Counted from the first letter of the stretch, positions 1-12,234 are shown. The stretch is 64,000 nucleotides of DNA from Phymorhynchus buccinoides (GCA_017654935.2 CM065710.1:28180104-28244103); one strand, 5' to 3'. Notes: a model not told the origin generated them from the sequence alone. Made by a program: numbers and translations.

Positions 1-45
1 ACACACACACACAAACAAACACACACACAAACACACACACACACT
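1..45. repeat. (CA)n microsatellite
   Basis: Interrupted CA repeat just downstream of the donor of exon 57-140. Confidence 0.95.
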
Positions 46-56
46 TGGAGACTCAC

Positions 57-140
57 TACATATTAAATCAGGACCACACATAGCTCCCGTTTCGCAGTTT
101 TCCTCCTCCTCTCCCTCACACATCTGTCCTGCTTGTATTT
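57..140 (-). CDS. Exon: 4-Cys half-EB module 16, with tandemly repeated acceptor upstream
   Basis: 28 codons, phase 1-1, acceptor TTTGTTTCAG, donor GTGAGT. Opens xIQAGQMC; spacing C-x7-C-x5-C-x5-C, with an acidic run EEEE before the second cysteine. The acceptor and first codons are repeated nine more times upstream (141-1358). The next exon lies beyond the left edge of the window. Confidence 0.76.
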
Positions 141-1358
141 CTGAAACAAACGATACAGGATGGAAAAACCCATATACATAAGGGTTTCTGAAAACGTAGA
201 GATTGTGCGCATTTACTAGGCAAACAAACATACATACAGACAGACACTTCTGTCCCGCTTGTATTTCTGAAACAAACGATACAGGATGGAAAAACCCATA
301 TACCTCAGGGTTTCTGAAAACGTAGAGATTGTGTGCATTTACTAGGCAGACAAACATACATACAGACAGACACATCTGTCCCGCTTGTATTTCTGAAACA
401 AACGATACAGGATGGAAAAAAACATATACATCAGGGTTTCTGAAAACGTAGAGATTGTGCGCATTTACTAGGCAGACAAACATACATACAGACAGACACA
501 TCTGTTCCGCTTGTATTTCTGAAACAAACGATACAGGATGGAAAAAAACAAATCAGGGTTTCTGAAAACGTAGAGATTGTGCGCATGTACTAGGCAGACA
601 AACATACATACAGACAGACACATCTGTCCCGCTTGTATTTCTGAAACAAACGATACAGGATGGAAAAAAACATATACATCAGGGTTTCTGAAAACGTAGA
701 GATTGTGCGCATTTAGTAGGCAGACAAACATACATACAGACAGACACATCTGTTCCGCTTGTATTTCTGAAACAAACGTTACAGGATGGAAAAAAACAAA
801 TCAGGGTTTCTGAAAACGTAGAGATTGTGCGCATTTACTAGGCAGACAAACATACAGACAGACAGACACTTCTGTCCCGCTTGTATTTCTGAAACAAACG
901 ATTCAGGATGGAAAAAAACATATACATTAGGGTTTCTGAAAACGTAGAGATTGTGCGCATGTACTAGGCAGACAAACATACAGACAGACAGACACATCTG
1001 TCCCGCTTGTATTTCTGAAACAAACGATACAGGATGGAAAAAAACATATACATCAGGGTTTCTGAAAACGTAGAGATTGTGCGCATTTAGTAGGCAGACA
1101 AACATACATACAGACAGACACATCTGTTCCGCTTGTATTTCTGAAACAAACGATACAGGATGGAGAAAAAAAATCAGGGTTTCTGAAAACGTAGAGATTG
1201 TGCGCATGTACTAGGCAGACAAACATACAGACACATCTGTCGCGCTTGTATTTCTGAAACAAACGATACAGGATGGAAAAACCATTATACATCAGGGTTT
1301 CTGAAAACGTAGAGATTGTGTGCATTTACTAGGCAGACAAACATACAGACAGACAGAC
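141..1358 (-). repeat. Exon-edge minisatellite 1: about ten units carrying the acceptor and start of exon 57-140
   Basis: Each unit carries the TTTGTTTCAG acceptor followed by the first codons of the adjacent exon (IQAGQxC). Acceptor copies end at 141, 267, 393, 519, 641, 767, 889, 1015, 1141 and 1254. Spacing is mostly 126 bp (42 codons), with 122- and 113-bp variants. In the frame of the exon the three nearest units are open; the fourth has an in-frame TGA. Confidence 0.85.
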
Positions 1359-1374
1359 AAATGGAAAGACTCAC

Positions 1375-1455
1375 GGCATTGTTTGGTTTCTGGGTCACAT
1401 GTTGTTCCAGAGGTGCATTCAGAATTGTCTCTGCAGCCCGCACCTGCCTTCTTGG
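1375..1455 (-). CDS. Exon: 4-Cys half-EB module 15
   Basis: 27 codons, phase 1-1, acceptor AATTTCAACAG, donor GTGAGT. Opens xKKAGAGC; spacing C-x5-C-x5-C-x6-C. Confidence 0.76.
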
Positions 1456-1474
1456 CTGTTGAAATTGTGCACAT

Positions 1475-1483
<9 letters not shown>

Positions 1484-1506
<23 letters not shown>

Positions 1507-2300
1507 GCACACATACAATATGACCTAATTTGCATGAGCGAAAAACAGTTATAAAACTAGAAAGCACTGATGCAGTGCAACCTGGTGCCAAAAGCCCCTG
1601 GCCTTGGCCTACAGTACTCCAACTTCCCCTGTCTTGTCAAAGGGGCAATACTCTGGATTGGTTTGGGGGGGGGGTCAAATACCTGGAGTTGCTTCCCTTG
1701 GACCTTTTTGGCAACATTTGAATGTGAGTACTTGAACAAAACAAAAAGTAATAAAAACAAACAAACTTCAAGGTCAGCACAGTTATATGTTTTGTACAGA
1801 ACCCTCCCTGCATGATGCACCATCACACGAAATTTGGAGCAATTCTGTTCACTGGTTCATGAAATACAGCTAAAAAATGAAATATATAGCCCAAAGAAAG
1901 AAATGTCGGTTCTCAAGGTCAAACATACAGGCACTAAACTGACTAAGAAACGTACTGATGCCGTTTCGGCACCAGAACAACTAAATTTCCTTTTTGTGTT
2001 TAAAAAAACAACACTTGAAGGTTCGTTCACCTTTTATGAAAATTGACACCATTTTTTTTTTTTACTAGATTCGTAGAAGTTTATTTCCATATTTTTTGTT
2101 TCAATAGAACTGGCTAATCTTCTAGAAAATCATAGTCTTCTCAAAATGTTTTCAATCATGACTGTAGGCCTACATGTTGAGAAATAGACTAAGAAACAAA
2201 CGATAAAATAAAAAAATGACCACGCCAGTGAAGGCAAAAATGTACATTGCTTTACGCTTTAGGTGGATTTGTAAATCCTTCTGTCTTCTTCTTCTTCTTC
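1484..2300. other. Intron segment: CA microsatellite, otherwise no recognised feature
   Basis: A (GC)n(AC)n tract at 1479-1515 is followed by sequence in which I recognise no coding or repeat signature, until a dispersed repeat begins near 2290. Confidence 0.5.
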
Positions 2301-2725
2301 TTCTGCGTTCCCAGGCCATATGGCCATAATGGGTAAGGTACGTATGTGTCCGGTTTTCAGTTTTCACTGGTCTCCCCGCTGCGTACAGCCGACACATTCC
2401 GATTTCGGAGGAGCTCGAAGGAAAACAATTATCTGGAAGATGTTTTGGAGAAAAGGCAGGAGAATGGGCCATTAAGTCAGAAAGATAGTAGATGATAGAA
2501 AGCAAAAGGAAAAGGCAGAGTCAAAGAGAGTAACAGATTAGAGGAAGTTACAAGCACAGAACTTCCAGGGTGAAAATAAAGTTTTACGTCTTCTCGACCT
2601 AAGTCATATGAGACATTACTTTAAATTTAATTGGGGGTAAAGAACTTCCAGAAGGTGAGGGAACTATTTATACAAAAGATCCCTCCCCCCCGGTATCCCC
2701 ACGGAGGGGCTTCTGTGTTAATTTA
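2285..2725 (+). repeat. Dispersed repeat family X, copy 1
   Basis: Contains the blocks CCAGGCCATATGGCCATAAT, GTCCGGTTTTCAGTTTTCAC, GGCAGGAGAATGG, AAAGGCAGAGTCAAAGAGAG and CGGTATCCCCACGG. The same ordered blocks recur, in whole or part, at 7560-7900, 12235-12370, 26810-28190, 48970-49280 and 62040-62420. No TIRs or coding potential seen; class unknown. Confidence 0.7.
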
Positions 2726-2888
2726 AATAAAATTGATTAGTGAAGATGCTTTAAGAAATAAATCTGGGCAAAGTCACCATTTAATCACCCCCATCATGCT
2801 TTGTCTGATTCTTTACGCTTAAATTTTTTAATTTTTTTTAAAATTAAAAACAACCCTTAAGAACACGATAACCAAAATCTGCACGCAC

Positions 2889-3023
2889 TGCATTTGAGCA
2901 TCCTGGCATCTGGCACCAAGTCATCCTGGCACTGGCAGACCTGCTCGCTGCTGCACGTGGCTTGAGAATCGCTGCATCCGTTTCCCCCGATGCACGGGGC
3001 TCCGACAATGCCAGTCTTCAGCG
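2889..3023 (-). CDS. Exon: 6-Cys EB-like module, type B, pair 3
   Basis: 45 codons, phase 1-1, acceptor TTTCCTCAG, donor GTGCGT. Nine residues precede the first cysteine. Spacing C-x5-C-x6-C-x5-C-x-C-x12-C with CQC, matching the type-B signature. Confidence 0.8.
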
Positions 3024-3149
3024 CTGAGGAAACAAAGCGATTACAAACAACAATCATGACATTTTAAATTGGTCATTGTGTTCTTTCATTTTTTAAGGGT
3101 AGAGGTGGGGTTGGGGAGGGCCGGGGAGGGGGGGGGGAGCTAGAAAATG

Positions 3150-3655
3150 TATTGCATTGCAAGGAAGATCAAAGTTAATACCCTAAGTGATGGTGGAAAA
3201 GTGGATGTATTACATTGCAAGGAAGATCAAAGTAAATGCCCCAAGTGACTGCTGGAAAAGTGGATGTATTACATTGCAAGGAAGATCAAAGTAGATACCC
3301 TAAGTGACTACTGGAAAAGTGGATGTATTGCATTGCAAGGAAGATCAAAGTAAATGCCCCAAGTGACTGCTGGAAAAGTGGATGTATTACATTGCAAGGA
3401 AGATCAAAGTAGATACCCTAAGTGACTACTGGAAAAGTGGATGTATTGCATTGCAAGGAAGATCAAAGTAAATGCCCCAAGTGACTGCTGGAAAAGTGGA
3501 TGTATTGCTTTGTAAGGAAGATCAAAGTAGATACCCTGAGTGACTACTGGAAAAGTGGATATATTGCTTTGTAAGGAAGATCAAAGCAAATACCATAGGT
3601 GACTGCTGGAAAAGCGGATGCATTGCTTTGCCAGGAAGATCAAAGTATATAATTT
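3150..3655. repeat. About 60-bp minisatellite, roughly 8 copies
   Basis: Unit built around GGAAGATCAAAGTAGATACC and AGTGACTACTGGAAAAGTGG with two alternating variants. A stray copy lies at 3845-3905. It sits about 130 bp upstream of the acceptor of exon 2889-3023. Confidence 0.9.
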
Positions 3656-5039
3656 CATCCCTTTTTGTGTCACCCAAACGAAGGGGTTATGTGCCAGAAA
3701 CGTCGTTTTTGTTGTGTGCTTTTTTTTTTAGTGTGTCTGGTTTGGATTTCAAAACCCACCAAGTTAATTTTAAGTTTTCCTGAGACTTTTGTGAAATCCT
3801 GCAGTCAATTATTTTTTTATTACAATCAAAGTAAAAAACATAAGTGTCTATACTGGAAAAGCGGATGTATTGCATTGCAAGGAAGATAAAAAATAAATAC
3901 CCAAAGTGACATAATCAGACTTCCGTAGACTTAAACTGTGTGGTTTCTACGCTGTGGGGTAACACGTGAGGCAGTGAATTAAGGTGCACCATTTCGAGCT
4001 GTCTTTAGCCAGTCGGCTGGTTAGTTCCATTATGTCTGCCAATAAGTGTGAGATAGCCTTCCACAGTTTGCTGTCAGTTTATCTTGGGCTTCTCTAGCTC
4101 TCACTTTCTCTGACCTGCTGGACTCCATTTAAAGGAGACCCCAAAACAAATAAAAGGTGAGCAGAATAATGCAAAATGGAAATGGATCATAAACTCTGAG
4201 TTTATTAGAAGTCACAAATATACATAAATCTAAACGTGATAAAGCTGATAGCTTGTAATTTGCAGAAAAGCATGTCACAGTTGTTCGCTTTGGCATCATC
4301 TACTTCTATGAAGTCTCGATTGGAGATGAAAGAGCTGTAACGTCATAGTTAGACAAGTTCCTAAAGTTCATAAGCCTGTCCCTTTTTCTAACTTTGACGT
4401 CAAAACTGGTCCAAGGATTTTCGACATCGCAGAAGTCACGTTCCCTGAGACTAATGGCCACTTCATGCCTGACTCTATAGATCTGCGGCAACACGAGTGA
4501 GTTTTTGGAAACAAAAGTATGAGTGTTCACTTTATCTTGAAGAATGTGACATAAAAGGTAGGTTAGATCAATAGTGTTTGCAGTCTGAGCTTATCTATAT
4601 TCTAAAACAATACCGACGTTTTCCAGAACGTTTTTGGACTCGAATCAGGGGTGTGAGGTTCCTTTAAGGCGCACAGGTTTTGATGTAGAGAGTGTCATCT
4701 GGGTCCAGCCAGTGGACATGCCATCTGTGCAGTTATGGTAGCTGACCAACATGTTTGTTGTTGTTGCAGTCTGCTTCTGAAATATGTGAAAGTCTCCAGA
4801 TCCACTTCTTGGGCGTTTAGTTGGTGCTGGATGCTCTCCACTCAACAAGCTCTTCAAATTCAAATTCAAAATCAAAAATCTTTATTATCCATTAAAAAAC
4901 AAGTTTAAAATGGACAATTTTCTTCCACAACATGTGCAGCAGATTGAACTAAAACAAGTACATTAAATCAATTATTAAGAACACACACACACACACACAC
5001 TATGTACATAATTTGATAATTATACATCAATTAGAGAAT

Positions 5040-5600
5040 TACAAACACTCAACAAATAATGATTCTTTGCTTTTGTTACACGGAGAATCAGACCAATGTT
5101 TGCAAGTATAGCTGCTGATTTCATACATTGAAAGCTGGTCGTCAGAAGTGTTACTAGCTTGGGGGGCAATGCTTTCAGCAAAGATCAGGCCTGGCCATTC
5201 GTTTCTCTTCACTCCACTGAATCCCATTTCTTTCTGTGGAGCGTTTTCAGTACTCAGTCAATGCAAAGGGCAAAGAGAAAAGGTGAGGAGACACATCCAT
5301 GGCCGATGCCAGTAAGGGCCTCCAATCGGCCGCTTCAGCCATCTTCTGTTGTGTGTTGGCTTAATGTTTTCAGTCTTTACAATCTGTTACGTAGCTGATT
5401 CGAATTTATCCTGGATACTCAAGGTTTAGAATTTTCAAAAGAGATGGTCTCTGGACGCTGTCAAAGGCTTTTCTGAAGTCTATAAAGATACCAGCAAGAG
5501 ACACTGTGGTATTCTTGACATTTATCAACCATCTAATGATCTGTATCAGTGTAGAGGTATGCTCCACCCGTGATTGTTTGGAGTGGAAGCCTGCCTACTA
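5040..5600 (-). pseudogene. Non-LTR retrotransposon reverse transcriptase remnant
   Basis: On the minus strand, discontinuous frames read LAGIFIDFRKAFDSVQRP (RT motif FxDFxKAFD), then TGIGHGCVSSPFLFALCID (motif TGVxQGCxLSP), then a decayed FADD region, in the canonical order of LINE RT domains. Stops and frameshifts break it throughout. It lies in sense orientation to the host gene. Confidence 0.75.
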
Positions 5601-6109
5601 GAATAATATAACAAACAAAATAGAGGGGGCACACACAAAACACATGACTAGCTTTCTCAGTTCAACACACACACACTTGCACGTGCGTGCGCGCATACAC
5701 ACACACACCATACGCAGATTGGGAGGGGCTACAGAGGCCCCAGACCCCCTCACCCACCCTCCTCCCAAAACATGACAGTAAAATCCAATGCCTACCATGC
5801 CCACAACTTTGATTTTCACCACCGTAGACCTCTATCATTCCATATGCCAGAGGTTTCACAACGAACAATAAGGATCACGACTTCGCATCTTATTCTCACA
5901 GGAGAGGCCTCCAATGCCTCATCACATTTAAACCATCATCAGCTCCCCCCCCCCCCCCCCCCCCCAACCAAGCTGTTGGAACTCCTCTCCCCCTCCTTGA
6001 CTAACCGAGCTGTATTTGCATACACACGCACGACCGCATACAAGCCAAACATGCGTTATAGTATCACTTTCTGTTAAGGGACTGATCCACGCGTCCATCT
6101 GCAGTCTTA

Positions 6110-6521
6110 CGACTGTCCATCTGTGACGACATCTGTGAGGCATGCTTCTGGTGAAATACTGCTGTTTAAAGATTCTAATGAAACCATACTAGTTTCGTTC
6201 ACCGCTGTACATGTATTCATGTAGAACCAATCTGAAGGAATCTGAATCTTAAGAATGTGAATCTGAATAAAGATTCTAATGAAACCATACCAGTTTCGTT
6301 CACCGCTGTATTCGTGCAGAACCAATCTGAAGGAATCTGAATGTTAAGAATGTGAATCTGAATAAATATCTGATTTTAAAAACATCAACAACAACAGATA
6401 TTTCATCAGATTCGTGTACGGGAAATCGACAAATATCTGGAACAAAACGGGTAGGATTTCCTCGGATTCTTTCAATCAGTAATATGTCATCATGACTCGC
6501 ATAGGCCTACGTCGCAGTCGG
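6110..6521. mobile_element. Foldback MITE, same family as 19415-19715
   Basis: Imperfect terminal inverted repeats begin TACGACTGTCCATCTGTGACG and end CTACGTCGCAGTCGGG. The interior has two tandem copies of a segment of about 100 bp around GAAACCATACTAGTTTCGTT. Similar ends at 19415-19715 define the family. Confidence 0.5.
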
Positions 6522-6612
6522 GTGGCAGTAGAACTGCAGTTTGGCGAGTGCGTTGCCCCCCTAGGTATAATAAAGCAAACTAGCAGGTGCTGCCACTATA
6601 TTGCCTATTTAC

Positions 6613-6729
6613 CACAGACTCCGTCTTGTAGAACAGCGAGGGAGTCCTGGCATTGGCAGGCCAGTTCTGTGCACACGGAACCTGCCATGCACTCGTCATC
6701 CCTTCTGCAGAAAGCTGAGGGCTTCGACT
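6613..6729 (-). CDS. Exon: 6-Cys EB-like module, type A, pair 3
   Basis: 39 codons, phase 1-1, donor GTAAAT. Acceptor TGTCATAG directly after a (GT)n tract. I prefer it to an inner CTCAG at 6715 because it restores the six-residue lead to the first cysteine (SKPSAFC) shared by the other modules. Spacing C-x5-C-x5-C-x4-C-x-C-x11-C, identical to the type-A exon at 43096-43212. Confidence 0.75.
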
Positions 6730-6964
6730 CTATGACACACACACACACACACACAGAGACAATCAATGAATCAATCAATCAATCAATCAATCAACAATAA
6801 TATTGTTTGCCATTAGCTTACAAAGCCCTTGTGGCAAGTAGGGGGGGGGGGGGTACAATATTTATTATCCTAAAGAAATTTAAGAGAAATGCGGCAAAGG
6901 AGAAATGAAAAGAACATAAACAAAAATACCAAACCTAATCGTCATGTTTTGACTATGGTTTTAC

Positions 6965-7360
<396 letters not shown>

Positions 7361-7559
7361 CAACAACAACAGACAAATAGATGGACCAACAGGGAGACAG
7401 ATGGGTAGATAGACAGACAAAAGAGAGACAGACAGAAAATAAGACAGACACAAATACAAACAACAGATTGAGAGACAAAAAAGGACAACACAGGCAGATG
7501 GAGACACAGTCAGAGGGACAGACAGAATAGAGGAATAAGAGGTCTTCTTCTTCTCCTTC

Positions 7560-7900
7560 TTCGTCGTCGTCGTTGATCGCTCAGACAGTTTCCTGTCAAT
7601 TATGAGCGCAGATGCGTCATGCTGACATTATGCCCCTAACTAAGAAATAGTTACGCCCAGCATGTCCGACTTCGGTTGAAGAAATCTTTTGTAAGAATTA
7701 ATAGAAGAAAACAAAAGGGCAGGAGAATAGATGGACCAGTAAAGATAGAAAGATAGCAGATGGCAGTAAGCAAAAGGGGAAAAGGCAGAGTCAAAAAGAG
7801 TGACAGATTAGAGGAAGTTAGAGGCACAGAACTTCTAGAAGGTGGGGGAACTATGTACGAAAGACCCCCCCCCCCCCCCCGGTATCCCCGTGGGGTGGGG
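7560..7900 (+). repeat. Dispersed repeat family X, copy 2
   Basis: Starts GTTGATCGCTCAGACAGTTTCC and continues with the family blocks GGCAGAGTCAAAAAGAG, AACTTCTAGAAGGTGGGGG and GGTATCCCCGTGGGG. Confidence 0.65.
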
Positions 7901-7909
7901 GTGAACGAG

Positions 7910-8180
7910 TGGTCTGACAATAGACAGACAAAGACATTGACAAACAGACAAACAGACTGACAGGCAGGCATGCTGGCGGGTAGGTAGGTGGGTGGGTGGG
8001 TGGTTGGGTAGGTGGGTTGGTGAACAGACAGATGGCTAGACAGACAACAAGACAGACAGACAGACAAAGTTAAACAGACAGATGGATTGACAGACAAACA
8101 AGACAGACTTAAAAACAGACAGACAGCAACGTCGAACAGACGGATGAATCAACAGACAGAAAAACAAACAGACAACGTTT
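7910..8180. repeat. Degenerate (ACAG)n-type repeat, left flank of LINE insertion
   Basis: CAGACAGACA-rich stretch with a GGTGGGTGGGTGG block. The same sequence type (GAACAGACGGATGGAT, GACAGACAGAAAAACA) resumes at 9675-9895 on the other side of the LINE, so the LINE interrupted it. Confidence 0.85.
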
Positions 8181-9660
8181 CTTTAGACTCCGGCTCCCTC
8201 CCAGCAGATTGGCTTGCAGCAATATTTCCAGCGTGTACAAAAAAGGTAATAGACACCTCCCAGAAAACTACCGCCCCATTTCTCTCACCTCAGTCCCATG
8301 TAAGATCCTAGAACATATTATCTTCCGCCACATAATGTCCCATCTCCAATCCCACAACATCCTCACCAACCTCAACCATGGATTCTGTGCAGGCTACTCA
8401 TGTGAAACGCAACTCCCCACAACAAGCCATGACCTTCTGTCCTCTTTTGATAACAAAAAGCAAGTAGACATCGCCATTCTAGATTTTTCTAAAGCCTTTG
8501 ACACTGTACCTCATGACAAACTCCTCCATAAACTTAAAAGTTACGGAATTACAGACCCCCTCCACCAGTGGCTCTCCTGCTTCCTTACTCAAAGAACCAT
8601 GACAGTAGTGTTAGAAGGAACCTCCTCATAAAAAACATCAGTCGACTCTGGAGTCCCACAAAATACAGTGCTCGGTCCCCTCCTATTTCTCTGCCACATC
8701 AATGATCTACCAAAAGCTGTCAATCGAACATAAAAAATCAGATTATTTGCTGACGACTGCCTTCTTTATAGGGAAATTAATAACTTTAAGGACCATCTGA
8801 CCCTGCAAGAAGATCTGCAACAGCTTGAGAACTGGGTGAATACTTGGGGCATGCGCTTCCACGCTTCCAAGTGCTACATTCTATCTTTACGCAACAAATC
8901 CAACTTCTATTACCAACTAAACAACACCATCCTCCAGCATGTTCCAACAAATCCATACCTGGGCATTCTACTATCTGATGACCTAAAATGGGGACCACAT
9001 ATTTCCAACATTACAAAGAAAGCAAACTGCACCCTTGGTTTCCTCCAACGAAATATGTCGCTGCCCACCACGGTGTAAAACCAATGCCTATTTAGCTCTA
9101 GTCAGACCTTTACTAGAATATGGTGCAGTTGTGTGGGACCCTTATCTACAGAAAGACATTGACAGTATATAACGTATACAACGAAATGCTGCCCGCTTCA
9201 TCACTGGCGACTATAAGTCTACAACGCCTGGCAGTGTCACCAAACTTCTTGAAAAAACTGAGCTTCCATCCCTTCAGCAAAGGCGCCATCACCTCCGCCT
9301 GACCATGCTCTACAGAGTGGTTGATGGGTTAGTACCGGCCTTACCCCCTGAAGACTTCATCACTTATCACAAATCGAGCAGACTGATAAGATCCCGACTT
9401 CATTACTCGTCGAACCCAATCAGATCTTCAGTTACAAACAACAACAAAGCAATAAAAGTTCCCTCCTCAAACACTGACCAGTTCAAAAACTCTTTCTTTG
9501 TTAGAACACCAACAGAGTGGAACCATCTGAATAACAGCACCGTCCAAGCCAACTCTGTTGAGGCCTTCAAAAGACAGCTATTAATCAACCAACATCAATA
9601 AACCGCCTCTGCGCAATCTCTCCCCGTCGCAGTTATGCCAGACTACTGGATTGTAGCGAC
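8180..9660 (+). pseudogene. CR1/L2-like non-LTR retrotransposon reverse transcriptase, broken
   Basis: Plus-strand frames read ENYRPISLTSVPCKILE, ILDFSKAFDTVPHDKLL, SGVPQNTVLGPLLFL, IRLFADDCLLYR, YLGILLSDDLKWGPHI and LGFLQRN, then a C-terminal segment ending in a TPTEWNHLN motif: fingers, palm and thumb of a LINE RT in order. Stops occur near 8630 and 8730 and the frame shifts after about 9078 and near 9300. No endonuclease is present, so the copy is 5' truncated. Antisense to the host gene. Confidence 0.85.
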
Positions 9661-9674
9661 GTATTTGGAAGAAT

Positions 9675-9895
9675 AAGACGGATGGATCGACAGACAGAAA
9701 AACAGACAGACAACAACGTTGAACAGACGGATGGATTGCCAGACAGACAGACAGAAAAACAAACAGACAACAACGTTGAACAGACGGATGGATTGCCAGA
9801 CAGACAGAAAAACAGACAGACAACAACATTGAGCAGACGGATGGATCGACAGACAAACAAGACAGACAGAAAAGCAGACAGACAACATGCAGTAG
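9675..9895. repeat. Degenerate (ACAG)n-type minisatellite, right flank of LINE insertion
   Basis: About four units of GACAACAACGTTGAACAGAC plus GGATGGATTGCCAGACAGAC. Ends only about 15 bp before the donor side of exon 9910-9990. Confidence 0.9.
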
Positions 9896-9909
9896 TTAAC
9901 AGAACTCAC

Positions 9910-9990
9910 TGCATCTGAGGCGGGAGTCGCAAAACGTGCCTGCCTTGCAGTTGGAGGGTTGCCCTGAACAGTTATGGCCGAGTTTCAGAC
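9910..9990 (-). CDS. Exon: 4-Cys half-EB module 14
   Basis: 27 codons, phase 1-1, acceptor CTTTGTTTCAG, donor GTGAGT. Opens xLKLGHNC; spacing C-x6-C-x5-C-x5-C. Confidence 0.78.
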
Positions 9991-10160
9991 CTGAAACAAA
10001 GGAAGGAATACACATTTTATAAAGTAAAGCAAGAAAGGCAACAGAAGTAAAAAACAAAACAAACAAAACAAGCAAAGAAACCACGAGGAAAATTTGTTTT
10101 TAATTGTCTGATATATGTTAACGATGGGACTGCTTGAAAACTTCACAGCTTGTTTTGTCT

Positions 10161-10190
<30 letters not shown>

Positions 10191-10191
<1 letters not shown>

Positions 10192-10405
10192 AGTTGAACC
10201 TCCCTTATAAGACCTCCCATTATAAGACTCCCTCCCATATAAAACCTACTTTTCTGAGACAATGCCCTTCTTCGTAAGTATTAAAATTACCTCCCTTATA
10301 AGACCCCTCCCTTATAAGACCTCATTATGGATGGTTCGTAAACGAGAGGACGTAAAACATAAACCTCGCATCATTTTTGAAGGTCGTATTAGGGAGGTTC
10401 CACTG
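10191..10405. mobile_element. CAGT-ended MITE (Tc1/mariner-pogo type), copy 1
   Basis: Begins CAGTTGAACCTCCCTTATAA and ends as its reverse complement GGGAGGTTCCACTG, flanked by TA on both sides (10189-10190, 10406-10407), inside a (CTA)n tract. CAGT ends with TA target duplications are typical of the Tc1/mariner superfamily (pogo/Tigger-like). No transposase. Confidence 0.75.
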
Positions 10406-10524
10406 TACTACTACTACTACAACAGTGGTTTAAAGAATCCACCCAATTCCTAAAAATCGTAGCACAAAAAAGCTAACATATATATATAACAAACATAGAT
10501 CCAAACCGCTTGAACATTCCATTC

Positions 10525-10820
10525 CTAACTTTTCAAGATTCAAGATTCTTTAATCAGCCAATGCATCATAATACAAAGGAAATCGTTTTGGTTTTGCACA
10601 AGACACAATCCAACAACAACGAAAGCATGCACAATCAATATAAAAGAACAAGAAATGGTAACAAAATCAGATTACATAATCCCTCAGATTCTCTCTTACT
10701 CTCAGACACACACACACACATACACGTGTGCATACACATTTATACCAACACATACCCCCCCTCCCTCACACACGCACACACAAGACCGCGAGCATGCAGG
10801 CACACCAATTGACACAAGTT
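10525..10820. other. Intron segment with short dispersed repeat head and CA microsatellite
   Basis: TTCAAGATTCTTTAATCAGC at 10541-10560 resembles the short head also seen near 4860; a CA-rich tract follows at 10705-10790. Nothing coding seen. Confidence 0.4.
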
Positions 10821-11341
10821 TGACTGAGCAAAAAAGGATAAAGAATTCCCCTAGGGGAGTGAGCCTACTGAGTATTGATGGCTCTGACAACAGAGGGGTA
10901 AAAGCTGTTCTTCAGGCGGTTAGATTTGCACTTAAAAGAACAGAACCTTTTACCAGAAGTCAGTGTGTTTGAGTTTCTTTATCAAGGACCAACAGACAAA
11001 CAATGGAAACCACAACAGACAACAAACGAGACATAAAGGCTGCTTAGCATGGAGGACGTGTAGCTTAACCCTTTCACCGCCAGCCATATTTCAGCCACAA
11101 GTTTCCATTGGATTTACCTAGGTAGAGAACAAAATCTATCTGCAGTATTGGGGATTTTTCTGTGACATATCTAAAATAAGGTCTATCCTTACTTCCCCAA
11201 ACTAAGACAATAGGGTCTTTGGATAATAGACCCCAATTTGATGCCTTTTAGTGACATAGGTGTTAAATCACTGTGGTGCTAAAATGCGACTTTGGCGGTG
11301 AAAGGGTTAATGGTGACACAATTGGTGCAGTGGTTACTCAC

Positions 11342-11425
11342 GACAAAAGCCATCGCCATCGCACACCGTGCCGGACTCGCAGTAACCTGTTTTGGAACCT
11401 CTGCACGGCTGACCTGGTTTCAGAA
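11342..11425 (-). CDS. Exon: 4-Cys half-EB module 13
   Basis: 28 codons, phase 1-1, acceptor TTCTCTTTAG, donor GTGAGT. Opens xLKPGQPC; spacing C-x7-C-x5-C-x5-C. Confidence 0.75.
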
Positions 11426-11449
11426 CTAAAGAGAACACAATACTACTAC

Positions 11450-11499
11450 TACTACTAGGCCTATTACTACTACTACTACTAAATAATAATAATAATGAA

Positions 11500-11532
<33 letters not shown>

Positions 11533-11540
11533 TAGATAAA
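11450..11540. repeat. (ACT)n/(AAT)n microsatellite
   Basis: Trinucleotide runs beginning about 25 bases upstream of the acceptor of exon 11342-11425. Confidence 0.95.
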
Positions 11541-11559
11541 CCCGTGCTCCGCATGGCAG

Positions 11560-12215
11560 CATGAAGCATCTGCGTTCCTAATTGATAGGAACCTGTCCAT
11601 GACAGCAATTGTAAGCTCTGCACAGACTTGGGTTTTGTCACTTTGAGAAAAGTAGGGGCCTAAAAGTGGGATCGCTTGGGGTTTCCCCTATCCTGCTTTC
11701 CCCCTCCTCGTGTCCCCCCCTCCGCCCACCCCCAGCTTTCCCCCTCCATGGTCTGTGCCCTCCCCCCTTCTGACCAAAAAAATTGTGGTGGTGCCCCCTC
11801 CCTTCCGCCCACTCCCGTCTCCTTTTTTTAAAAAAATGAAAAAAGCCCCCCCCCCCCCAAAAAAAAAAAAAAAAAAAAAAAAAATTTGTGGCGAGGGGCA
11901 GACTCGAACCCGCGACCTACGGATTTGCGACACAGCGTCCTAACCTATCGAGCTATTAAGGCTTCGTCGAAAGTCGCTGTAAAAATGTCATTATAAGAGG
12001 AAGAAGGGAAAGCAGTCAAGTAGGACCAGATGACGCAACTTCAAAATAATGCCAATTGACACGCGAGCAACATTTTGCCTTCAAAATCAACTTTCAAAAG
12101 CAAAATGTTTAATCCGACCTAGCGGAATAAATAGATGAAGCGCGTATTGTAGGCTCCGCACAGACTTAGGTTTTGTCACTTTGAGAAAAGTAGGTGCCTA
12201 AATGTTGTGAAAACA
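11560..12215 (-). repeat. tRNA-derived SINE head with flanking repeated segments
   Basis: On the minus strand, 11968-11885 reads like a tRNA: ATAGCTCGATAGGTTAGGAC (A-box region) and GCGGGTTCGAGTCTGCC (B box), followed by a homopolymer-rich body. The segment GCACAGACTTGGGTTTTGTC with TTTGAGAAAAGTAGG occurs both at 11618-11660 and at 12158-12203, bracketing the SINE. Probably a nested or composite repeat. Confidence 0.6.
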
Positions 12216-12234
12216 CACACACACACTGTAGTAG

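Noticed and set aside
11885..11968. Functional tRNA gene on the minus strand
   Set aside because: Boxes are present but the acceptor ends do not pair and a homopolymer-rich SINE-like body follows.
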